Assembly (NCBI GenBank): GCA_963853835.1
Contig: OY970824.1
Span: 77,386,372-77,450,371, forward strand
Direction of reading: 5' to 3'
Length of the DNA stretch: 64,000 nucleotides
Origin: Calendula officinalis
Lineage: Eukaryota; Streptophyta; Magnoliopsida; Asterales; Asteraceae
The position numbers and the translations under genes were made by a program. The notes under the pieces were generated by a model, which had not been told where the DNA came from, made no database searches, and saw only the letters and a list, made by a program, of their open reading frames with translations. Below, one piece after another: positions 50,526 through 60,726 of the stretch. The stretch's first letter is position 1. Each line of letters starts with the position of its first letter.

Positions 50526-51512
50526 TCTATTGGGTGACATGAGCAAAGCTTGTGATCAACACTCATACAATATATTCATGGGAAAACCACAAGTGTAAGC
50601 ACAAGATAATGGCAAGAAATATTTGTGTGTGTGGACAGATAAAGTTATTACTAGTTTGAAATCTTTAGTTTTATACTGTGATATATTTTAACTTTTGGAA
50701 AGGAAATATGGTCCCAAAAATGTTTTTATAAAGGCAAATGATGACATTCAGTAAAGGGAAATAAGGATTCCACTTTTTTCATATGAGATCTGAATCTCGT
50801 CTAATTTCGTTTCTCCTTTTGCAAATAAAGCTTCATTTGAGATCTGAATCTCGTGTAATTTAGTTCTTTCTGAAGGATGTTGTTTTGATTCTCATGAGTA
50901 TAATTTTGTATGTAGTTTAAAGTTAGAGATATGCATATGAATCGGGAGTTTTTCTAGTTTTGGTAGTTAAATATGAATCGGGAGTTTTTCTAGTTTTGAT
51001 AATTAAATATGAATCGGGAGTTTTTCTAGTTTTGATAATTAAGCTACTATTATTATACGGAGTAATATTTTTTTTATTTATTGGATATAAGAGCTCTAAT
51101 TTTTAATGTTAAGAAATTCAAATAAAACTTTTGTAGAAGTAGCTTTTGAAAATAAGTAAAAACTTTTTGATAATCAAATGGTTCTCCCAATTTTTAATGT
51201 AAAGAAAATTCAAAAGACAACTACTTTAACAAACACGTTACATACTAGAAATTTTCAGCCACTACGTACAACTAAAAGCTCCGACTCACAGTTTACAGCT
51301 TCAACAGGAAGTAAAATGGTTAGCAATGATAATAAAAATAAAAAATAAAAAAAAATTCTTTTATATCTTTGTAAAACTCATAAATTATTTTTACATTCTT
51401 CTCAAATTCCTAAGCTATTATATATATCCTTCTAAACTTTATAATTGTTTTCATATCCTTCTAAATCTTTAAAACTTATTTTTATGTCCAAAAACATATT
51501 TTGCTCATTGTA
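50526..51512. other. Intergenic with a 36-bp x3 tandem repeat
   Basis: A 36-bp unit containing ATATGAATCGGGAGTTTTTC is repeated three times at 50935-51042. A short duplication of GAGATCTGAATCTCGT is at about 50786 and 50840. Nothing coding was seen. Confidence 0.7.
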
Positions 51513-51521
51513 TTAGGGTTT

Positions 51522-51911
51522 GGGCAAATTGCATAGAATAGAAACGAACTATTAGGTGAGATTCCTAATTCTAGCAACAAACTATAAAAATTTTCAAAAA
51601 TAGCAACAAACTTTTAAATTTTTGCAATTTGGGAAACGTTTTACCAAGAACGAGAGTAATCGGTATTTTCTAGTAACATAAGTTATTATAAGTATATTAA
51701 TATTTATTACATGGACCAACAAGTGGAAAAAAGAGAAAAAAATAAGTAACCGACTACGTCACTAGAAAATACCGACTACCATCATTTAAGGTGAAATATT
51801 ACCGAAATTGCAAAAATTTAAAAGTTTGTTGCTATTTTTGAGAATTTTGATAGTTGGTTGCTAGATTTAGGAATCACTTAATAGTATGTTGTTATTTTAT
51901 GCAATTTACCC
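51522..51911. mobile_element. Mutator-type MITE, 390 bp
   Basis: Long terminal inverted repeats (over 100 bp, beginning GGGCAAATTGCATA and GGGTAAATTGCATA) and a perfect 9-bp target duplication TTAGGGTTT (51513-51521 and 51912-51920). A 9-bp duplication with long TIRs defines Mutator-type elements. There is no coding capacity. Confidence 0.88.
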
Positions 51912-51920
51912 TTAGGGTTT

Positions 51921-52729
51921 TGCTCGTTCTACTGGGGATTGGGGTTGAAAAGGAAAAATAATCTCAAACGTTTCTATTGGTGTTTAGATCAAGTCTAATC
52001 AATCTTGGATAAAGAGTGGCCAAATTATACCCATCAATCCAAACATCCCGGCCACCAAAATGCAGTATTAAGCTCATTTCTCGCCTTTTATGAAACGAGC
52101 CTGAAAGATTGATGTTAAATTTTGTGTACGTTTGTTTATTTCTGAATTTGAAAATTCACCAGTTGTGTCATGTGAGTTCGACACAACGAGCTATAAACGG
52201 GTTAGTATTATCGTATAGTCGTTAACAATAATTTAGCTAGAAATTAGATGGCAAGCAAGTAGCTAAATATTAAGCATACAATTTAAATGGTATCTAAATC
52301 GTGGTTTGCATTTTAATTGTTACAAGTTCGGTACACATTATCGACTTAGCTTTCTACTACAATCTACCTGCCGTCTTATATTTGTAGGATATGAATCTGA
52401 GCGTCAAATAATTGTCGATCAACGTGTTGATGAAGCTGATAGTTCCGATGTGCCAAAAGATTGCATTTTCAAATGAAGAGCTTTTATATACGAAGCATCA
52501 TGCAAACGGATTTCAAGTAATTTTATATTTCGATTTATAATTTAATTATTTGTTGTTTCATTTGTGTTTTTCGAGTTGTTTCTTCACTCTAGCTTAACTT
52601 TATATTTATTAATTAGATTATTGACCCGAGTATTACACGAATATTTTTAATATTAACTTATTAAATAAATCTAGATTCAGATTATAGTTTTGTAAATTGA
52701 TAAAAAATACAATTGTGAACATATCATAC
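51921..52729. other. Intergenic, no recognised feature
   Basis: Mixed-composition DNA between two small transposons. No gene motif and no repeat boundary were seen. Confidence 0.5.
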
Positions 52730-52746
52730 ACTGATGTATAACTATT

Positions 52747-52942
52747 TATTTTTTTAAACGGTCAGTTAGTAAGTTAGTGGTGTGCGCTTAGACAGTGACA
52801 TCAACAAGGGGCAGTATGTCTTCCCTCGAACCTTCCACTTATGGGGAATAAACCCCACCACCAAAGTCCACGACGAGACTTGAACCCCCAACCTCAAGGT
52901 TGTGGGGCAAACATCATACCGCTAGGCCAAAGGTCATTTGGT
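52747..52942 (-). mobile_element. tRNA-derived SINE
   Basis: The minus strand begins ACCTTTGGCCTAGCGGTATG (A-box region) and continues to GGTTCAAGTCTC (B box), the layout of a tRNA-derived pol III promoter. It ends in an A-rich tail (plus-strand TTATTTTTTT). A perfect 17-bp target duplication, ACTGATGTATAACTATT, flanks it (52730-52746 and 52943-52959). Confidence 0.9.
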
Positions 52943-53206
52943 ACTGATGTATAACTATTATAATTGAATATTAATAGATATACAAACAATAACAAAATAA
53001 AAAGATGATGATGAATTGAAAGTTAAAATTTAATATGGAAAAACAATTTTCAAATAATAATAAAAACAGTAAATTATAAGGATGGTCCTTGAAGTTTACC
53101 CTGAATTTCATATATGATCATTTACTTAAAAAAATTACATTGGTGCTATTTTCTTTAAAAACATTTTATACCTATGGTTCTTTAGCCTCATGTCCCTTAC
53201 ATATTA

Positions 53207-53474
53207 CTCCCTCCGTCCCAGGTCTCACAAAAAGTACTTATTTCTCTTGGGTAAAAGTTTTAAGGAGATAATTAGTGATGAGATTATTGATAATAATTTT
53301 GATTAAAATATAAGGTTAGTTTCGAGAGAGAAAAGATAGTTAATAGATAGTTAGTGGTGTGTTCTTTGGTAATTATATTATTTTATTAAGTGGAGACTAT
53401 CAAATTGAGAAATGAAAACTTTTTGTGGGACAAGAATTTAAGGAGGAATGAGTATTTTTTTTGTGGGACGGATG
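53207..53474 (+). mobile_element. Stowaway MITE, 268 bp
   Basis: Left end CTCCCTCCGTCCCA, right end TTTGTGGGACGGATG, TA duplications at 53205-53206 and 53475-53476. It belongs to the family of the nested pair at 16843-18288. Confidence 0.85.
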
Positions 53475-53629
53475 TATTATAACAGAAAAAGGACTATAGT
53501 TTAATTTTGTAACAGAATTTTTTTAATGAATATTAGGTTAAAGGACTATATTCCAAAATAAGACTCGGATTTCAATTTTATAATATAAAGGACCATAGGT
53601 GAAATCTGTTTTACCATCTTTATAATTTA

Positions 53630-53841
53630 GGTGTTGTTTGGTAGCATATTGATGATTAATATCTGAATTATGCAGATGTCTGAATGATTCAGACTTTCCC
53701 TCACATCTATCCGATTAAGTAGCAGAACATGTTATTTTTTATTCAGATGCTGATTAAGAAGGCTTATCAAACGCTCTCGATCTGCCCGATTAAGAGGAAG
53801 CCCTCTTAATGGAATCATTAAGAGGCTTACCAAATAACATG
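53630..53841. mobile_element. PIF/Harbinger-like MITE, 212 bp
   Basis: It starts GGTGTTGTTTGGTA, ends TACCAAATAACATG, and has TTA on both sides (53627-53629 and 53842-53844). Internal GATTCAGAC / GATTAAGAGG words are shared with common plant Tourist-like elements. The terminal repeat is imperfect. Confidence 0.6.
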
Positions 53842-53844
53842 TTA

Positions 53845-54297
53845 CTATTATGAAAATATCATATCAAGAGTAAGATGCGTAAAGTTAAAAGGACTTAGTA
53901 ATATATTATTTGATTTGATTTTAACATAACCCTTACTGAAGTGAATAAAAGACTATTGTAAAGAATGATCTGAATTAACGCGTACCTGGACCATCAAGGT
54001 TGATCCATATCCAATAAAGCCTGATCTGGGTTAGTAGTGGTTTAACCGGGCTATTAATGCAAAATAGGTAGCTGTTACGCCTATACGGCCCGCTAAGCAA
54101 TTGGTTAAATGGACTATAATACTGTACCTGTTTTTAAAATTAGATATCACAACTAAAGGGTTAATTATGATTTACTTCTTAAATATTTAGTCATGTGGCA
54201 TGTTAACCTTCAAATTTAGTTTGACCATGATTTAATCCTAAAGTTTAGTTACTTGTTAAAATGGTCATATTACCTGTTATAACAGGTTGAAATGCGA
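53845..54297. other. Intergenic, no recognised feature
   Basis: AT-rich spacer between two MITEs. A short GC-richer stretch at about 53990-54110 is unexplained. Confidence 0.5.
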
Positions 54298-54305
54298 CCT
54301 ATGTG

Positions 54306-54605
54306 CAGGGCCGTATCTGGACATGGGCGACAAGGGCGGTCGCCCAGGGCCCACAAAATTTAAGGACCCACTTTCAAAAAAAATTAGACTATATAATATG
54401 TGTGTAAACTCATTTAAATAAAGGTAAGTGCAACGTAATATTAAAAGTAGGCGGACTACATGATCCAATCTGGACATATTACTTGCGGATTGGGGTGACA
54501 GTTTTAATTTGGCGAAATTTTTTTATTTATTTGGAAAAATGTTAGTTTCGGGGGCCCATTTTTATGATTTTGCCCAGGGCCCACGGATTGATTGGACCGG
54601 CCCTG
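54306..54605. mobile_element. hAT MITE, 300 bp
   Basis: Terminal repeats CAGGGCCG / CGGCCCTG, inward GCCCAGGGCCCAC copies near both ends, and a perfect 8-bp duplication CCTATGTG (54298-54305 and 54606-54613). Confidence 0.9.
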
Positions 54606-54613
54606 CCTATGTG

Positions 54614-55637
54614 ACAGCCACTTTAATCTAATATAATATAATATAATAATAATAACACCAAGTTACCCCATTCCCCATGTCCATGTAAGCAATATTTTAA
54701 CCAATTACTCATCCACATAATCTTTATATATACACATAGGAAGCCATCTTGCACAAACGAATTTAATAGGTTGCAGGTTAAAATACCAAACTAATAAAAG
54801 TTCAAGGATAATAAGTCAACTAAACTTGAGGGTAAAAGACTAAAAGTACTACAACAAAGTGTACGAGTTAAATTGATGAATTAGTAAAAGTTTGAGGATG
54901 AAACCATTATTACCATACAACTAAAAGTCGAAAAAATTACATATATAAGACTGGACGTAATGGGTGACCAAACCCAGTTTGATCATCCCTGATACATCAG
55001 CGCCATTTCAGTTTTTTTCTCTTGTGACCAAACACATGAAAAATGCCGACCAAACCCACGTAACCGGCGACCAAACTCCTTCCCTTCCTTTTCCCTTCGA
55101 CCCTTTCCGGTCGTCTGGACGGCCAAAAAGCCTTGAGGACGCGTCGCAGGACATCAGGCCTAAGGGAGAGGACACGTCCCCTTGGTGTGACCAAATGGGG
55201 ACAACCACATAAGGGACTCAACGTTACGAGCAGTCTAAGTCTTTGCAATTATAATTTTTTACGAATTAACAAACCAGGTTACACCAGTCATGCATCTTTT
55301 AATTTAGTAGTATTGAGATTTATTTCCATCATTGTTATGTTATCATAAGAAATTTTGAATATTTAGATTCAAATCAGTATATTGTATTTTAAATGGGAGG
55401 GTCAATTTGGTCTTCTTTATAATAAGAGTACCAGAAGAGCAATCTATAAATCATTTGTTGATCGTATTTGGGTTTGTCTAACTCATCCATTAAGGGCATA
55501 AGATAATAGACACTAGGATAATTTTAATCTTTTCCATTAACATTCTTAAATCCTAATTAAGAAGTGAATTCAAAGCAAAATAATACTATTTTAACGCTTG
55601 ATATTGTAAATTATTGATCATTTTACTTCAATAACAG
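54614..55637. other. Upstream region of the sulfotransferase-like gene
   Basis: A GC-rich island at 54950-55215 has short open frames in several frames and no known domain. The missing first exon of the downstream gene should lie in or before this region, but I could not find it. Confidence 0.4.
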
Positions 55638-57303
55638 GGTACCCCTTTACTCAAATCAAGAAATACGTCTTTGGGGTTACTGAAGCTATTGATATTAGTA
55701 TGTGCAATGGTATGTGGTGTTTATGTATGTTCTACATATTTGAAGGAAACACACATAGAAAAAAAGATGGAATTACTCGAGTTTCAATTAATCGAGAGGC
55801 CTCATAGTAACATTGTCGTTTATCAATCTAAAACCGCATACTTTCACTACCCGGAAACTAACAATTTCAAAGGGTAATTTTTTTTTTTTTATTATTTTTT
55901 TTGTTAAATATGTCACATGACGGAAATTGTTCAAGAAACAAATATTTATTTCAAATGTTGTTCAACGTGTGCTACTATATGTAACACATAGTTATCGTGT
56001 TGAAAGGTTTAAATGTACTAGAAATCGGGCGCGTTTGTTTGTCATTGTGTCGATGCAAAGATCAGGAAGCGGATGGTTTGAAACTTTAATGAATAGTCAT
56101 ATTAATGTAAGTTCCAATGGCGAGATATTCTGTAAAAAGAATAGGAGACAAAATGTTTCATCAATTATTAACACCCTCGATAGCGTATACAATATGGACT
56201 TGCTTACTAGTTCGTCTAAGAACGAGTGTTCTGCTGCAATCGGCTTCAAATGGATGCTTAATCAGGTAAGGTTTTAGGTTCATTGTTAATCGATAGTGTA
56301 AATACATGTCATTATCACATTCTTGACAAATTAGGGCTTGATGGAACATCCTAAAGAGATTTTAGACTACTTCACTAAGAGGGAAGTTTCGGTCATTTTC
56401 TTCTTGAGAACAAACATGTTGCGTAGATTGGTCTCGATTCTTGCAAATTCATTCGATAAAGAAACCAAGCTTCTAAACGGCATTCACATGTCTCATGTAC
56501 ACTCGTACAAAGAGGTACACATAGACTTTAAAATAGGAGATAAATACAAAAAAAATAAACTTTTTTTTCCCAAAATAAACTTCTGTGATTTGAATTTCCC
56601 AAAATAAACCACAAGACTTGATGTTTTTTTTTACGACCAGACCATTTGTTCTGCGACTCGTGTACGAACAAACCATTTTTTTGTGTGAATAAACCATGTT
56701 TTGTGTGACCATAGGACAATTGTCAATTTTTACTTAGATGTTTCACGATCTATTTTGAGAAAATTTGAAACTGAAGTTTTTTTCCTAGGAACTTTAGATC
56801 TTCTATTTTTTAAAATCACCCGTAAAAGCCTTAAGCAAATGGCACGTTACAAATACCCGTGTGTTAATATTCTCTTTTTAATCGTGCGTTTAGGCTTTAA
56901 CGTTGTCAAAATACAAACCCACGATCAATGTAACATCATTGGAATCAATTTTAGGAGAAATGGAATTGATGGCCATAAAGGCTCTTGAGTACTATAACAC
57001 CACGAGGCACATTGTAGTCTATTACGAAGATCTTATCAAGAACCCTAATATTGTAAGTAAATAGTTGATGTACCTTCAAATCTTATAATGTCTAAGATTT
57101 CATAACTTATTTTGTTATTCATATAATTTTTGTAGAAACTTATAAAAGTCGAAGACTTTTTGAAGCTACCACGAATGAAATTAAATAGCCGGCAAGTTAA
57201 GATACACACAGGGCCGTTATCAGAACATATTAAAAATTGGGATGATGTCAAAAATACTCTTAATGGGACAACTTACGAGAGATATCTTCGAGCTGATATC
57301 TGA
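55638..57303 (+). CDS. P-loop sulfotransferase-like type II membrane protein (first exon not located)
   Basis: Five in-frame exons: 55638-55873, 56007-56265, 56335-56514, 56894-57052 and 57136-57303 (TGA), giving 333 residues plus a missing N-terminal exon. All internal junctions are GT-AG and phase-consistent. Near the N-terminus is one membrane segment (LLKLLILVCAMVCGVYVC). The 5'-phosphosulfate loop is VSMQRSGSGWFETL. Further family words are SSNGEIF, GFKWMLNQ, VIFFLRTNMLRRLVS, SHVHS, NTTRHIVVYYEDLIKN, FLKLPR and GPLSEHIKNWDDV. The order and length match a conserved plant family annotated as P-loop NTPase/sulfotransferase, presumably Golgi-located with the domain in the lumen. The substrate is unknown. 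There is no upstream ATG in frame in exon 2, where the frame opens at an acceptor (AACAG|GGTACC). Confidence 0.82.
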
Positions 57304-58759
57304 TTAATTCCAACCATGCAACTAGGTTGTACATTATAACCATGTTATCTTTTTTGGTTAGTAGCTCATTAACTGCTCGACTTTTGAAAAAAAGAAATTT
57401 GGTTTATATAAACGCGACATTTTAAATCAATGGTGAGGATTATAACATAGCCTAATATGTAGAGTTTTAGTATAATGATAAGTACTTGCAATAAAGTGTA
57501 CGTACCAAATAATTCAATAAATGCAGTAATAGAAGCTTAGATTTCGATGTAAAAATGACATATAAATGTTACTGACAATTGCATAGCAATTTTCCTTATT
57601 GATTCAGAATAACATGCTTCAGAATCTGATCACCTGCCACCAAACAGTTTAATTCAGAAAACTTTAATTTAGCACAAGATCCAAATTGCATACTATTCAT
57701 GCTAAATAAGGATTCACATGCTTGCATATCTGTGAAAACTTAGAGTTGGAAGAACAGCAATTTTGGTGGATTGGGTAAAAGATAAAATGGTGAGTACTCG
57801 GTACTCAATGTGTTGGTGATATATGATAAAATTGATATAAACACAAATTGAACATGTTTGATGCACACGAATACCAAGAATAATTCTTTTAGTTTTCATT
57901 GATTCAACGAATTCCGATAATCAGGGTGATTTCCACTCAAATACATATTCTATAAATTTAGATAAAAATGAAATTTCTTATAATAAAAAACTAAGTGTTC
58001 TAGCGTCAGAACCTTAAAATAAACAATGAATTTCGAAAGGGCCTAAAAAGACAAACGAACATAAAATTTGGCCAAAAACAAAGTTCAAAAACTGAAAAGA
58101 AAGACTTAAAACGCAAGTAACTCATAAAGTACAACGTTTCTTAGGCCCGAAAACTTCGATTTGACTGGTCTCAGGCCTAAAACGGAGCCCCCGTAGACCA
58201 AGTTATGCTCATTTTAGTACAACCACTTTATTCATACGATCTTGGACCTACATAAACAAAACGGACCGTTCCTCCACATTTAGATATGTGGTTGATTGAT
58301 TATATTTCTAATTACAGTTATTATACAATAGTTATTTCAATAATAAAACTTTTTTAATATTCAAAATTTACAAGTCCAGTGTGAGTGTGTGAGGAAGGCT
58401 GCTAAGGGTGGTTTTCAAGCACGAGGAGCCAACCAACTGATGTCCTAGGATAGAAAAAGTATCCACTATAAAGTTCCATTAAGGGTTGTGGATTTCTTAA
58501 ATTTGATATAATTTAGTCTTTAATCCTTGACCATGGAAGAAAACTAGGTTGACTTATATAAGATCGTGGGATATAACTTTTTAATTAGACTAATCATTTG
58601 TGGTCAAATAACGGCTCTGTATATCAACCATATGTGAGTTTCACTAACCACCTTTTCTTTCTTTAGTTAGTGGTAGCTATCATAGAGTATCTAATCCTCA
58701 AAGTGTAATCTAGCACCACTAAGAATGACCACATAATTTATGATATCAATATATGTATA
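57304..58759. other. Intergenic, no recognised feature
   Basis: 3' flank of the sulfotransferase-like gene and spacer. Small open frames have no known motif. Confidence 0.55.
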
Positions 58760-59336
58760 CTAGCTATAAAACCCGCCCGATGGGCGGGTATGCTGTAAAT
58801 TTTAGTATGTAGAAAAATGTCCAAAAACTTTATATACTTCTAAATGACATAATAATCGATAGATGTGATGATGATTTTGTACAAAAAAACGGTAATGAAG
58901 AAATGTTACATATAAATGTTACATATAGTTATTTGTTTCCTTCGCTGATTGATCTTTTAAATATTTATTTGTTTCCTTGTATGTAGGATCTTTTAAATAG
59001 TTATTTGTATGTACGATCTTTTAGATAGTTATTTGTTTCCTTGTATGTAGGAAGCCGTATATGGAGCATATGAATGTAGACCGTAAGCCGTACCAGATTC
59101 GTTTGCCGTATATGGAGCATATGAATGTAGACCGTAAGCCGTACCAGATTCGTTTGCCGTATATGGAGCATATGAATATGAATGTAGACCGTAAGCCGTA
59201 CCAGATTCGTTTGTATTAGTGCAAATGACGTGGACCAATCAGGGAATTCCAAGTGGCATTATGGACGAATAGGAATGCTTGGAATTGCCATGGTGTCAAA
59301 CCCTCTTCAAATTTAGACCTCATATATAGGGTAGGA
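58760..59336 (-). mobile_element. Non-autonomous Helitron, 577 bp
   Basis: Read on the minus strand, the 5' end is TCCTACCCTATATATGAGG (59336 downward), identical to that of the 16-kb Helitron. The 3' end has the same GC hairpin (58771-58789) followed by CTAG and a flanking T. Insertion is between A and T. There is no coding capacity, so mobilisation would need an autonomous relative. Confidence 0.92.
58925..59212. repeat. Tandem repeats inside the small Helitron
   Basis: Three copies of a 51-bp unit containing GCCGTATATGGAGCATATGA at 59054-59104, 59105-59155 and 59156-59212 (the last has 6 extra bases). Before them are irregular repeats of TTATTTGTTTCCTTGTATGTAGG. Confidence 0.9.
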
Positions 59337-59338
59337 TT

Positions 59339-59531
59339 ATTAACTATCTGGTGGTAGCTTAGTAGTAAGTGTTCTGAAATAATCTCTTAGAGTTCACGGG
59401 TTCGAGCATTTCCCTAGGTAAATATTCACCAAATGACCAGCGGAAGTTTCGGAAACGGCAACACAACGGTTAGGTCAAAGCTCTGCTGCCCAATGGAGCC
59501 CGTTATAAACGGGAATATTTATTTAAAAAAA
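59339..59531 (+). mobile_element. Possible second SINE
   Basis: TGGTAGCTTAGTAGTAAG resembles a tRNA A box and ACGGGTTCGAGCATT a B box about 45 bp later. The segment ends in an A-run (59524-59531). No target duplication was found, and it abuts the Helitron 5' end. Confidence 0.4.
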
Positions 59532-59787
59532 ACATATATTCTCTTTTATTCAATTGAATATGCAAATATGAAATATGTAATGAAATCAATGAATAATGTA
59601 ATCGACAATTTTTGAAACCATCAACTAATTAAAGGAGAAAATGAGCAACTTCGAAGGCCAGTAAGCAGTCAAAGACCACTATCGGCTTAAAATATTCATT
59701 TTGTCAACAAAAAATAAATAAAAAACGAGCCACGAAGCAAACAAACCATTCAACTTATGATAGTATTAGTTATTAATTACCTCTATT
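59532..59787. other. Intergenic, no recognised feature
   Basis: AT-rich spacer between the SINE-like segment and the hAT MITE. Confidence 0.5.
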
Positions 59788-59796
59788 AGTTACACC

Positions 59797-60318
59797 TAGG
59801 GATGGGACATAGAACCGAAATCCGGAACCGTACCCGTACCGAACCGGAACCGGAACCGTTTGGAACCGGATTACTAAAAATCGGTTCGGGTATCGGGTCC
59901 CAGATTTTCGAGAAATCGGGTATCGGGTATTTCGGGTCCGGGTAAATCGGGTATGGAACAAATGGGGTCTAAGACCCGGAACCGAAATTAATTAACTATG
60001 TACTTGGAATTTATCGTGGTATAATACTATTAATAGTATTTGGTTCATATTAATTAAACAATTGTTATTTGTAAATCATTATAATATTACATGTATAAAC
60101 TAATGAACATGATAAGAACACCAAAAAACGGCTACAAAAACTACTTCAGTTCCAATCGGGTATATACCCGATTTACCCGAACCGAAACCCGGAACCGAAC
60201 CGGAACCGTATTATGTAAAACGGTTCGGTTCTTGAGTCTACTAATCCTCCTAAATCGGGTCTCGGGTATTTCGGGTTCGGGTCCATCCGGGTCGGTTCCG
60301 GACCCGATTCCATCCCTA
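59797..60318. mobile_element. Non-autonomous hAT element in the CEP promoter
   Basis: TIRs TAGGGATGG / CCATCCCTA, many inward ACCGGAACCG / TCGGGTATCGGG words, and a 9-bp flanking match AGTTACACC (59788-59796 and 60319-60327), which covers the 8-bp hAT duplication. It ends 19 bp before the TATA box of the CEP gene. Confidence 0.88.
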
Positions 60319-60337
60319 AGTTACACCAACAAAGTAC

Positions 60338-60345
60338 TATAAATA
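60338..60345 (+). promoter_or_regulatory. TATA box of the CEP gene
   Basis: TATAAATA, 94-101 bp before the ATG at 60439. It fits a short 5' leader of about 60-70 nt. Confidence 0.7.
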
Positions 60346-60438
60346 CAGAGGGTGGCAATGTGAGATTGAGCAGATTGAATCCATTGTGTTTCACAATTCA
60401 GTTAGAATATTTTTATTCAAACTAATATTAGCCCGATC

Positions 60439-60726
60439 ATGGCCCACTTCCCAACATACTATTCGCTCATTCTTATAACTATATTATCGTGTCATATGAT
60501 CGTTATGAGCAATGGAAGACTACTAAAATCCATGAAGAATGCAACATTTCCTCCAACCGAAAATGAAGTTGAAAAAACAAAATTAATCACTGGTTTTCGA
60601 CCTACAACGCCTGGTAAGAGCCCAGGAGCGGGCCATTCAGATGCTGTGGATCGGGTATCTCACGTTGATCTGTCTAGTACACAACATGGTCATAGCCCTG
60701 GTGCTGGTCATTCGATACACAACTAA
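60439..60726 (+). CDS. CEP: CEP (C-terminally encoded peptide) precursor
   Basis: A single-exon, 95-residue precursor. The first ~25 residues form a signal peptide (hydrophobic LILITILSCHMIVMS). A variable Lys/Glu-rich middle follows. There are two CEP-type modules near the C-terminus: a complete one, GFRPTTPGKSPGAGH, and a degenerate one where only HSPGAGHS is kept and FRPT is lost. Mature CEPs are secreted 15-mers with hydroxyprolines, sensed by CEPR receptor kinases, and act in nitrogen-demand signalling and root growth. Length and layout fit the family well. AATAAA lies at about 60797. The promoter is shortened by a hAT element just upstream of the TATA box. Confidence 0.92.
   Translation: MAHFPTYYSLILITILSCHMIVMSNGRLLKSMKNATFPPTENEVEKTKLITGFRPTTPGKSPGAGHSDAVDRVSHVDLSSTQHGHSPGAGHSIHN

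Noticed and set aside
50935..51042. 36-bp x3 repeat as a CRISPR-like array
   Set aside because: Contiguous tandem units without spacers, in a plant nuclear context.
54950..55215. GC-rich island as first exon of the sulfotransferase-like gene
   Set aside because: None of the open frames resembles the expected short N-terminal exon, and none has a donor in the right phase that I can defend.
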